Shown: piece by piece, positions 35,848-46,752 of the stretch
How the letters are laid out: each line of letters begins with the position of its first letter
How positions within the stretch are numbered: position 1 is the first letter of the stretch
From: Plasmodium brasilianum
Lineage: Eukaryota > Apicomplexa > Aconoidasida > Haemosporida > Plasmodiidae
DNA length: 64,000 bases
Direction of reading: 5' to 3'
Assembly (NCBI RefSeq): GCF_023973825.1
Contig: NC_090114.1
Span: 822,501 to 886,500, forward strand
Notes under the pieces: model-generated
The model's input: the letters and a program-made list of their open reading frames with translations, nothing else
Database searches by the model: none
What the model was told of the DNA's origin: nothing
Position numbers and translations under genes: made by a program

Positions 35848-38800
35848 ATGGTGAAACAAATTACTAAAGCAAAACGAGCACTGCATGGACAGATTTTTAT
35901 AAGTACTCGAACATTTTGCAATTCAGTTAATGGACTTTTTTTTTTTTTTTTTTTCTGCTTCCTTTCTTTTACCTTCGCATTCGTCAGTTGACCTATGCAC
36001 TTAAACGATTCAATTTCGTGGTATGCTTTACCTTTATTCTGCAAAAAAAAGGTAGAAACGCGACCAAATAAGCAAGCATATGAACGAAAAAGGGAACGAG
36101 CAAATAAACGAGAGAATTAACTAACATATTGGGAAAAAGCTATAAAATAAATGAGCACGTCAGGAAAAGGTTGCTAAATATATGAACACGTCAAGAAAAA
36201 GCTACAAAATATGACAAAAAAAAAAAAAAAAAAAACATACACACACACACATGCATATACATATATATATATATACATATATATACATATACATATATAT
36301 ATATACATATATACATATACATATATATATATATACATATATATACATATACATATATATATATACATATATACATATACATATATATATATATATATTT
36401 ATACAAACACATGTATGCATGCCCTTTTACCGATTTGAAAATGTACGTGGAGCTTGAGACATACGGCACCGGGGAGGACGACAGCACGCGCGGGGGAGTC
36501 GGGTAATTAATTTTGTAAATGACCACTAAGTATATTTTTATAAACATTATAATTTTTTTTTTATTTATAATATTGTCTTTAAATAAATGTTCGCAGAGTT
36601 CGTTTAAATTCTGAACATGTTCATAAAAAAAAAAGTCTACAGCTTTGCTTTTCCATAGTGTCATTATATAATTTAAAATATCCTTAAACATTTTCCCTTC
36701 TGTATTTTTTAATTCTTTTGCAAACATATTTTTTCTTATTGTTTTTTCCTTTTTTTTGTGCACATAAAATCTTATAAAATTGTGTATCGTCCCATACACA
36801 GTGTTTGATATGTCCTGTTCATCATCAACGTCTACAGCAGCATTGGCGTAACCATCAGCTTCATAATTGTCAATATCATCTTCATCATTATCAGTGCCAT
36901 CATTGTAGTAACTTCCGCTATTAGTAACAGCTGCACAACTTTGACCATTTGGCTGATTGCTCTCGTGAGAAATTTCATCCATGAAGGTACTCAATAAAAA
37001 GGAGGAATTCAAAAATAAATATGGAATTATTTTATATCTTAAAAAATTACATAACATAAACATGGATTTTATCATAATAATATAAATAACTAGTATTTTT
37101 TTTGATACTTTTGAAAATAGATACTTAAAATTTAAAATTATTAATATAGCTATCATTATATCTTTTAATGACGAAATAAATTTTTCGATATTGTAAGAAA
37201 AATACTTTACAGTAAAATTTATTTCATCCTTTATATCATTTACAAGTACTGTTAAATTTTCAATTGCTTTATATATTTTTATTTTTATTTTTAAAAAAAT
37301 TGACAAAGGGAAAAAGTTCTCTTTATAATTTAATATTTGTTTCATGCACTGTTCAGAAATTTGTAAAAATTTGACAGGATTGACATATATTTTATTTTTC
37401 CTATAATTTGCAAACTTTCTTTTTATATAGCAAAATTTTGAATAATTTAACAAAGATCTACACAATAATTTTATGTCTCCACTACTTACTAAGAGGTACA
37501 ATTTCTCAAATATTCTGTAACTATGTTTATAAAAACCTGCACTCATGCAATAAATACCTGTCTTGTAAAGGTAAAAAAAGCATGTTTCGTTTTTTTTTAA
37601 ATTATTTATTTCTAATGTTTGCAGAGAATGTATTCTTTCTTCTTCATTATGCAACTTTTCATATGTTCCTATTAATTTATTTTTAAACGATTTATTTGAC
37701 AAAGACGAAACAGAATAACAATCAGAAGAACAGTTTGATTCTTCCTCTGAGTAAGAAGAACCTGAGCACGATGAAAAGGATAAAGACGAGTTACATGTGC
37801 TACTTGCATATCTCACATTGCTGTCTAATTCGTTATATAAATCCTCTTTTTCTCCCAAAAAATTATATTTGTTCCTGTTACCTTTACTGTTATCACAACA
37901 GGTATTACCCTCAGACTTGCGCAAATTAGGAAATTCGATTTTTCTTAACGCGCTCAATGTTTCAAGACTATTTTTTTTTTTTTTTTCACTACACAGCGAT
38001 TTCGTAAGTACTACATGTGCATTGCTTCTGCAGTAGTTACTTTTTATTCCTTCCATCTCGTCCACTTCCCCCATTTTGTCCACTTTCCCCATTTTGTCCA
38101 CTTCCCCCATTTTGTCCATTTCCCCCATTTTGTCCACTTCCCCCATTTTGTCCACTTCCCCCATTTTGTCCACTTCTCCCATTTTGTCCATTTTATTTGT
38201 TTTAATTTTTTTTTTTCCCTGAGTCAGGCTCCTGTTCAAATAATACCTTTCTCTGTTCCCTTTTTGAAAAGAAAAAATATGATTGATGATATTTAAAAAG
38301 GTAAAAACCTTTTTCCTCATTGCATCCATTACTTCTTTATCTTTACCATAATTAAAAAAGGAAAAATAAAAGAGAAGTTTCACATTTCGGTAGCTGGCTA
38401 TATCATGTTGAAAAAGCTCAAAAGTTTGAAAAAATTTTTTTTTTTTTATTACACACATGTTCGCACTCTTACCAATATCATAGTAGTTGGCTCCTTCCTT
38501 TTGTTCAACCTGTTTAATACTAATGATTGAGTCTATATCATAAGTATTATTCCTTTTAATATTACAATTATTACAGGTACTATCAATCCATTTTCTTTCT
38601 ATTAAATAAAAGAAGGAATCGTTTAAAATTTCAAGTATCCTCTCTTTATTTAAAATAAAAAATAAATCAAAAAATGGTATAAATTTATTATTACAAAAAG
38701 TCTGAAAAATGATATTTAAAAGTTTCTCATTTTTATAGTTTACCAATTTATTAAGTATTTTGGATAAATAAGACTGTATAAATTTTTTTAAAATATAGCT

Positions 38801-40713
38801 GTTGTAGTAGTAGTAAGGGCAATTAGTATTATCATTCCTTTTTTTGTCCATAATACTATGATCCCCAGAACATAATAAATTATTCAAATATAAATCAAAA
38901 TTGTTTTCACCATGAATAGAAGAATCAGATGACATTATCACACTTGTAGTATGAGAATTGTCTGAATTATAAAAAGAGCTTGCAGTAGTATAATTATTTT
39001 TGCTTTCTTTTTTTATCTCGTTCTTTTTATGCTTTTCTATTTTTCCATTTTGTTGTACATTATTCCTATATATGTCTCTGCTCAAACAATTTGTGGAGTC
39101 TACTTCATTAAAGTTTATATCGCTACCTTTGCAGAACAGTGAGTCATGTTCATTTTCCTTATCCTCTTTAATGTTTAAAAAATTAATATAAAAATATTTG
39201 AATATGCTAACAAAGTTTTTGATATCTTCCTCGTATACCAGAAAATTTGATAGTATCGCCAAGCATTTAAATATGTATAACATAATTAGTATATTATTGG
39301 TATGATTATACAAAAAGAATAAAATGTTTATGAACATTATTCTTTTCAAAATGAAATCATCAGGAATGTTTTCTTTTAATGGTCCTGCGCATTCATATGG
39401 TAATCTGTCAAACAAATATTTTTCATTAGTCTCTGTGCCAGTGCCAAGATGTTCTTTCATCGTTGCTGCTGCTACGGCTTCTACTGCTACCGCTGCTTTT
39501 GTTTTTGCTGTTATTATTATTTTTTTTTTATTTTTCTCCTTTTCTCTTTTTTTCAAAAAGGTCCTTTTGAACCTTGCAAAAAAATTATCTTTAAAGATAT
39601 GACCATCTAAGCTTTCTTCACTAATTAAATTATGCAGTTTTATTTTATTTTTCTTCAAAACATTATAACAGTAATATAACAAATCTTCGTTCATTTTATC
39701 AACATGTTCTCTTTTATTAAAATTGGTTAAACGTGTTACTTCCTCTTCATCTAAACTATTTTTTTCATTGCTTATTTCACTTATAGCATCACTTACTAAA
39801 CTTCCACCACTTATTGAACTATTCATAGAATTACATTCTACTTTTATATTTGTTCTACCTTCACAATTAACTCCGCTTTCTTTTTCCTTGTTTTTTTTAT
39901 GCACTTTATTTGCTGCACCATTGTGATGGACGAACTTTTCGCTGGGGGTACTGCTGCTCTTATCATGTGCGCTGATATTATTGCATCCGCTGATGGAGCT
40001 ACTAACATTGCTACTAACATCGCTACTAACACCGCTTGTAATACCACTTATACCATCGCTTCTTCTAGCATTATCGCTGATACCGCAACCATTATCGTCC
40101 CTGCTATCGCACACTTTACTATTTATGTTATCATAACTCAGTTCAACATCATCTGAGTTGTACTTGTCCTTACCCCTACTCATCTCCACATTTTTAAGTA
40201 ATGAAAAATTTTTTTTTTTTTTTTTTTTTTTCCTTTTTTTATTTTCAAAATTATGTTTAACTGCTTCACGTTCATGAGATCGCCTTTTTCATTTTCTTTC
40301 GCCAACTTAACAAAATTATCGAAAAACGCATCGACTGTTTTTGGTCCACTTTCATGGCTTTTGTGTGTATCATTTCTGTCGTAACCATCCCCTCTTTCAT
40401 ATTTATCCATCTCGTCTTCCCCCACACCATTTTCCTTCATATGGACATCCAAATCGACAATCGCATCGCTTTCCTTATCTTCCTCATCGCTAACCACAAT
40501 GGTGAAGTCAAAATTCCCCTTCTCCTGTTCTTCTAAACTGCGTCCCCCTTGCTCATTTTCCTTCTGAACAAAATGGGCCTTCTGCATGACCTGTTCAGAA
40601 TTTTCATTATCTAATAATTTTCCTAGCATATTGTTTGGGTGAGATATGTCCGCACCGCTTCTTTCAGCAGCAAGTGGCCAATTATCTGTTATGTTATTAC
40701 TTCTGTTCATGTA

Positions 40714-40752
<39 letters not shown>

Positions 40753-43464
40753 AATATGATTTTTAGTACTGCTGCCAATATTAACAGTAATAATATTATC
40801 ATTATTACTGTTACTGTTACTGTTAATGTTACTGTTACTGTTAATGTTACTGTTACTGTTAATGTTACTGTTACTGTTAATGTTACTGTTACTGTTACTG
40901 TTAATGTTAATGTTAATGTTACTGTTAATGTTAATGTTAATGTTACTATTTTTTTTTTTTTTTTTTTTTTCAAGCGAAACTACACCACCCTGTACCTTAT
41001 GAGGGTCTTCAATGGAGGTACCACCCCTTTGATAGGCTCGTAAAAATTTGTTGATATACAAGTCAAAATATGTGTTATGTAAACTTATATTGTCGTCCTT
41101 GCTAACACTCTCTTGTTTCATCCAGTCGTTCTCCTTTGTATCTCTATTTTTGCACTGTTCCACGTGGGGGAAATTGTTTCTCTTTTTATCTACATAGTTT
41201 GGGCAATCCCGATGGTCGTTAAAATCTTCGAAATTAATACTATTTGTCGCTTTAAAAAATTTGTACAAAACATGTACGAAAGCATATATAGAAAGGTTAC
41301 TACCTAGATGGAGGCAGTTAAACCAGTTTTGTAATTCATAATCTCGAACAGTGCAAATAAAGGAAAAGTAGTTGAAATAAAAAGAACTGAAGTTTTCGCT
41401 GCATGGGTATGAGTCTACTCCTGAAGAAGCATTGTGAAAAATTAAGTAAATTTTCCCCTTATTTATTAAATATAACAGACTTCTCAATGCAAAATAAGTA
41501 ATAGCTCTCTGTCTAAGTAATTCCGTTTGAGATGAGTTTAGCAAAAATTTTATTATAATGATTTGTAAATTTAACAGAAAGGAATTTTTAAAACTCAATA
41601 AAGTAGTACTATAAAAACAATGGTCTATAATGTTCATAATCATTTTTTCACTCCTATACTCTATATCTATTTCAAATGCGTTATTTAATATACGCCATAA
41701 TTTTTTAAATAAATACAAACTTACATAAGGAATAAACTCATTTAATTTGTTTGCAATTTCGCTTAAAAATATGCACGCGGCATAGGCAAAGGGATTTCTT
41801 AAAATACGCATTGCGCTTCTTCTACTTTTTTTTCCACTCATTGTTCCGCTCATTTCTCTTTCCATTTCTCTTTCCGTTTCTCCTTTTCCTCTTCGATGTT
41901 TATTCTTTTTATTTACATATGCACTTTCACAGTAGGCATGTTGTTCACCCATTTCATCCATGTTTTTGTTTTGATTATTTCTTGGCTCGTTTTCCCTTTT
42001 AAAGTTGCTCCCCTGATCCTTTTCCTCTTCACCACAACCACTACTCCACCCTTCATCCTTTTTTGAACTGTTCATAATTTTCTTTTCATTATTTTCATGT
42101 ACTGCATGTACCGCATCATGGTGCAACGTACTACTATTTATAGGTTCACAACTGCTCTCCTCTTCTTGCATGCGTAAATAGTTTGACGTATGCGTTGGCT
42201 GTTCCCTTGGAATATGCTGCAAATGATGCTCATTCCCCTTTGGTGTTTCCCCACATTTGGAGCTTTTTAGGGAGGAATGATGCTCCACCTCCTCGAGCTC
42301 TTTTAAACTACTCGAAATTCGTTCAGCCCCCTGGTTCTTTACAACGTTCTTATAAACATTAACAATAACATGATATATTACATCATGACTTAACAATGGT
42401 ATTAACTGGATGAGAACAGAAAAGGAATAAACATATTCATCTATATTTATTTGTTGAAAAAGGATGTTCAAAATATAGTTTATAATATATGGACTCTGAC
42501 TTACTTTTTTAGCAAAAATAAGGCATAGTTTTAAGGCAAATATTCTTATTAGTTTATTATCATTATTTAACATATGAACAATATGTAATGTTATAAAGTC
42601 GCTAATAAAAGTAGCTTCATTGTTTCGGAGCACATAGAAATTTTCTCTATGTTTTACTTTTACGAGATTAAAATTAAGAAAAAAAAGAAAAGAAAATTTT
42701 TCTAAATTTCGTAATAAATGATAATAAGCAAAATTTTTTACACCTGCGTGAGTACTTAACCTAACGATTTGTAGTAAAACTATTATACAATTATAAACAA
42801 CATTGTAATTATTCGAATGGTTATCTTCGTTTTTGTACAAAATGTTCTTGATAACTTCTATATCATTTGAAGTCAATAAATGTTGTTCTTTTATTTCATA
42901 AAAATATATAATATGAGACAACAAAGAAATGTTTTTTAATAAATAAACTAAAGTAGGACTACTATTTTTTAGAAAATCCTTAACAGAAAAATATATATCT
43001 ACATCGCTTTTATTTTCTATGAAAAAGTAGTTTATGTAATGCAAAAATTCGTAATTATCTTCATCCTTTAGCGTTCTCATATCACTATAACTGCCATTCG
43101 AGTCCCACTTTGCTTCCCCCCTTCCGCTTTTTTCTTGTACGTCTTTCCATTCCACCCTCCTCTCTTTTTCTTGTGTTTCTTTCCATTCCTCCTTTTTTCC
43201 AATATCATTTTTCACACATGCATCTATCGGTTGTATCGTTGTTCCACCTTTACTACTATCATTTGTGGTGCATTTTCCCTCAATCATTCTCTTCATCAAA
43301 GGGTTTGCATTCTTACTTCTCTTTGTACTTGCTTCTTTCATTTGTGTTTCATCCTTTTTTACTCTACCACTTAAAAGGGATATGTTATCTCCTCCACCTG
43401 TGTTTCCATTGATATACTCCCCCTTGCTACTAAATCCATTCGGAAATATGTACTGATTTTCCAT
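35201..43464 (-). CDS. Giant helical-repeat protein resembling Integrator complex subunit 7; multi-exon, one-base homopolymer frameshift
   Basis: The main exon runs 43464-36431 (ATG MENQYIF at 43464) and needs one extra base in the T-run 40209-40231. Further exons are 35973-36038, about 35568-35774 and 35381-35533, with a possible last exon at 35201-35215. The total is about 2,490 residues. The N-terminal third is HEAT/ARM-like ([48 protein letters not shown]). The middle has long Asn, Ser and acidic inserts and a KMGEVD repeat. The block [18 protein letters not shown] then [19 protein letters not shown] parallels the INTS7 region after its ARM repeats. The C-terminal exons ([43 protein letters not shown]) parallel the INTS7 C-terminal beta-domain. 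INTS7 is part of the nuclear complex that cleaves snRNA and nascent RNAs. The assignment is by remembered pattern, not search. The 34-nt intron at 35534-35567 is unusually short, and the final exon is uncertain. Confidence 0.6.
36239..36395. repeat. TA/CATATA microsatellite in an intron of the Integrator-7-like gene
   Basis: Arrays of catatatatatata between the donor at 36430 and the acceptor at 36039-36040. They create spurious IYMYMYI frames that extend the main open frame past its real splice donor. Confidence 0.8.
38060..38195. repeat. 18-bp coding minisatellite (KMGEVD repeat)
   Basis: About eight copies of ccccattttgtccacttc on the plus strand, encoding [18 protein letters not shown] on the minus strand within the Integrator-7-like protein. 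Codon phase is kept. Confidence 0.92.
40209..40231. other. 23-base homopolymer at a frame break in the Integrator-7-like gene
   Basis: Two long open frames (43464-40180 and 40189-36431) meet here. With 24 bases the frame reads [16 protein letters not shown] and continues. The main exon measures 7,034 nt, one short of a multiple of three, so one added base is exactly what is needed. Confidence 0.8.
40800..40952. repeat. Asn/Ser/Ile coding repeat (actgttaatgtt)
   Basis: About 25 copies of the six-base actgtt/aatgtt alternation, encoding SN/NI on the minus strand, next to a separate attatt (Asn) run at 40713-40750. Typical Plasmodium low-complexity insert. Confidence 0.88.
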
Positions 43465-43725
43465 TTGAGAAACAAAAAAAACAAAAAAAAAAACAAAAAG
43501 AAAAAAAAAAAAAATGTTATCACTAATTAAAAATTGCCCATCACACTGAATGAATGTACCGACAAACAGGTCTATGCGAATTTCGATAAGGATGTCTACT
43601 ACACTAAGGTCAGACGTGAAAAGTGGATTCGAAAAAGTTTTATGCACAGCAACTGGTACTTAAACAGAGCTGCAAACAATTTTTAATGCGTTTCATGGAG
43701 TAGCTTTATCTTTTTTAGCTATTTG

Positions 43726-43729
<4 letters not shown>

Positions 43730-43756
<27 letters not shown>

Positions 43757-44385
43757 TTATTTATTTATCTGTTTATCTATTTGTTTATCTATTTGTTTAT
43801 CTATTTGTTTATCTATTTGTTTATCTATTTATTTATCTATTTGTTTAGCTATTTGATATATTTATATATGCATATATATATATATATATTTATTTGTTTA
43901 TCTATTTGTTTATCTATTTGTTTATCTATTTATTTATCTATTTGTTTAGCTATTTGATATATTTATATATGCATATATATATATATTTATTTGTTTATCT
44001 ATTTGTTTATCTATTTGTTTATCTATTTATTTATCTATTTGTTTAGCTATTTGATATATTTATATATGCATATATATATATATTTATTTGTTTATCTATT
44101 TGTTTATCTATTTGTTTATCTATTTATTTATCTATTTGTTTAGCTATTTGATATATTTATATATGCATATATATATATATTTATTTGTTTATCTATTTGT
44201 TTATCTATTTGTTTATCTATTTATTTATCTATTTGTTTAGCTATTTGATATATTTATATATGCATATATATATATATATATATATATATTTATTTATCTG
44301 TTTATCTATTTGTTTATCTATTTGTTTATATATTTGTTTATCTATTTATTTATCTATTTATTTTTATTTTTTTTTTTAAATCATG
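43730..44385. repeat. Approximately 98-bp satellite built from TTTGTTTATCTA units
   Basis: Five to six copies of a higher-order unit of about 98 bp: a TA stretch with tgcatata, then several tatctatttgttt steps, then agctatttgata. Copies begin near 43853, 43953, 44051, 44149 and 44247 and are nearly identical, which suggests recent expansion. Confidence 0.92.
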
Positions 44386-44699
44386 TGAGCTTTCAATTTT
44401 TCATTGTCTCCCCCCACAACACAGTACTGTGTAGATAGCCTTTTTCAGTGCCCTCCAGAATGTTTGCTTCAAATTTAAAAGGACAAAGAAAAACCCTGTT
44501 TGTGATACATAATATATGCGAGGGTTTATACACGTACCATATATGTTCATATAGTAGACGTATGTTCATCCCTGTTTATGCGTTCATAAGGCATAAGTTT
44601 TTTGATGTAGGAAATATTATATTCCCGTTGTTGCCCTGGAATGGGGGGAAATGGAGCACAAAAAGAAATGCAAAATTGCTCTTGGCCAAGATTTTATGT

Positions 44700-44955
44700 A
44701 CTCATTTTTTGTTCGTTTTATTCCTCATTCGCTTTATTCCTCAATCGTTTTATTCCTCAATCGTTTTATTCCTCAATCGTTTTATTCCTCAATCGTTTTA
44801 TTCCTCAATCGTTTTATTCCTCATTCGTTTTATTCCTCAATCGTTTTATTCCTCATTCGTTTTATTCCTCATTCGTTTTATTCCTCAATCGTTTTATTCC
44901 TCATTCGTTTTATTCCTCATTCGTTTTATTCCTCATTCGTTTTATTCTTCATTCA
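44700..44955. repeat. 16-bp tandem repeat (ttttattcctcaatcg)
   Basis: About 16 copies, alternating caatcg and cattcg. Because 16 is not a multiple of three, the array is open in all three plus frames and codes the same 16-residue cycle (RFIPQSFYSSIVLFLN) in each. Confidence 0.92.
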
Positions 44956-45220
44956 TTTTATATACTTTTTTATTTATTTATCTATATACCTCTATTATTT
45001 TTTTTTGTTTGTTTGTTTTTTTTGCTTTTATTGCTATAAGCTGTTTCCATTTTCATTATCGCAAACATGCATGTATTTCCGACGTTCTCTCTTTCAATTT
45101 ATATCACATAAAAAGCAAAACATTGTTTGGAATTCTTAATTTTTTCTTTTTATCGTCATGTTTCGAGGGATTAAAAAATACGCATATCTATTGCCTTCCT
45201 GTGAAAGGAGCACTTAGAAG

Positions 45221-45239
<19 letters not shown>

Positions 45240-45252
<13 letters not shown>

Positions 45253-45375
45253 AAGAAAAACTAAGCAGAAAAAAAAATGAAGAAAAACTAAGAAGCAGAA
45301 CAAAAAATGAAGAAAAACTAAGAAGCAGAAAAAAAAATGAAGAAAAACTAAGAAGCAGAACAAAAAATGAAGAAA
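45240..45375. repeat. About 30-bp purine-rich tandem repeat
   Basis: Four copies with core aaaaatgaagaaaaactaag and alternating agcagaac / agcagaaa ends, following a poly-A run of about 30 bases. Confidence 0.82.
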
Positions 45376-45565
45376 AAAGAGCAGGAAAAAAATAGCAAAA
45401 TAGGAGGAACATTTAAGAAAAAAGGGAAGAAAATTTAACGCTTTTGAAAAACATCGAGGAATATACACATACGCTTTTGCACATAGACATATGTAGAAAT
45501 GCCTTCAGAAAGGCAAGTACAAAACTGCACAAAAGCACAATGATGGGAGGCATTGCCGTTCTTAT

Positions 45566-45606
<41 letters not shown>

Positions 45607-46204
45607 TGTCCTACTTGCCCGTAATACCTGAAAAAAGAACATCTCTTTCCACGCACAAACTAGTTCTTTTCATTTTTGCTTTTAATTTATTGTTACAGTA
45701 AAAGGGGTAAATATTTTTAGGAAGTTTTTTAGGGGGAGGGGAAAAAAAAATAAGGAGGAGAAAGAAAAATAAATAAAAATGCATTTATAGCGTTTCTATT
45801 TGTCCTAATGTAAATTTAATTCATACATATGTCAAACTTATCTGTTTTTATATAAATAATAAATATATAAGCCATCCTTGCTTCTACTTATTTTTTCACC
45901 ACAACCCTCCCCCCCTTTTTTTTTTTTTTTTTTTTTGTTCATTTTATCGGTGTGTAAGATGAATAAAAGGGCATACAGTGAATCTGTGGTTCCGTCTAAG
46001 CATTCAAGTTAGAGGAAAAAATAAAATTATATTATAGAAAAACCAAACCAAACCAAACCAAACGAATCCAAACACGCTTCTCCATATTTTGTAAATAGTA
46101 CCAATCGAAACGTTTACATTTCTTTTGCGCGCAATGCAAATTCAGCAAAATTTCGTGTTCATGCGTAAATACACGTTAGCGCTGCGGTATTTTTTTAAAG
46201 CGGA

Positions 46205-46375
46205 GTTAGTACTAGCAGTGGTATTAGTAGCAGTGGTAGTAGTAGCAGTGGTAGTAGTAGCAGTGGTAGTAGTAGCAGTGGTAGTAGTAGCAGTGGTAGT
46301 AGTAGCAGTGGTAGTAGTAGCAGTGGTAGTAGTAGCAGTGGTAGTAGTAGCAGTGGTATTAGTAGCAGTGGTAGT
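46205..46375. repeat. 15-bp G-rich tandem repeat (agtggtagtagtagc)
   Basis: About 11 copies, nearly perfect. One strand carries G and T/A only apart from one C per unit. Open in several frames (VAVVV, TTTAT), with no sign of a gene. Confidence 0.92.
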
Positions 46376-46752
46376 ATAAAATAAGCGTAAATGGTACGTG
46401 GTAAGGGGAAAAGAAGTGTAGGCATAGAGAGTAGAGGGGCATGCTAGATATATGCTCGCTCGTTGATGCAATGCAACGCAGAGTTATACACGAAGTGCCA
46501 CTGCAAGGGGTCAAAATATTTCATACAACTAAGATTCATACATGCATATGTACATGTATTTGTATGCCCCTTTATGCATGTATATATCCCTATATATATG
46601 TACGTATGTTAACTAACAAAGCAGAAAGGATATCGTTACACTATGTCAAAATGAACAGTGTGCCATCCGCCACTTACTAGTGCTTTAGAAGCGCTTGTCT
46701 AAACAGTGCATATCCTGTACATATGTACTTCACTTTTCGCCTTATCATTCAG

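Larger units (their letters stand above)
43465..46752. promoter_or_regulatory. Divergent intergenic region with a satellite block
   Basis: Separates the minus-strand Integrator-7-like gene from the plus-strand kinesin and should contain both promoters. It includes an approximately 98-bp satellite (43730-44385), a 16-bp array (44700-44955), a 30-bp array (45240-45375) and a 15-bp array (46205-46375). A missing 5' exon of the kinesin must lie here. The candidates I considered (ATG at 45605 and 46441) do not offer a matching phase-1 donor. Confidence 0.5.

Noticed and set aside
36191..36430. C-terminal extension of the Integrator-like frame through IYMYMYI repeats
   Set aside because: It is intronic TA microsatellite after a GTAAAA donor; the true continuation is the exon at 35973-36038.
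44448..45395. 315-codon plus-strand open frame
   Set aside because: Its core is the 16-bp repeat and its end is poly-A plus a 30-bp repeat. The unique parts show no domain and no reliable splice sites.
45605..45705. ATG frame MSYLPVIPEKRTS as first kinesin exon
   Set aside because: Its possible donors are phase 0 or 2, while the kinesin acceptor at 46751-46752 needs phase 1.
46125..46471. Val/Ala and Thr/Ala-rich frames on both strands
   Set aside because: Translation of the 15-bp repeat only.
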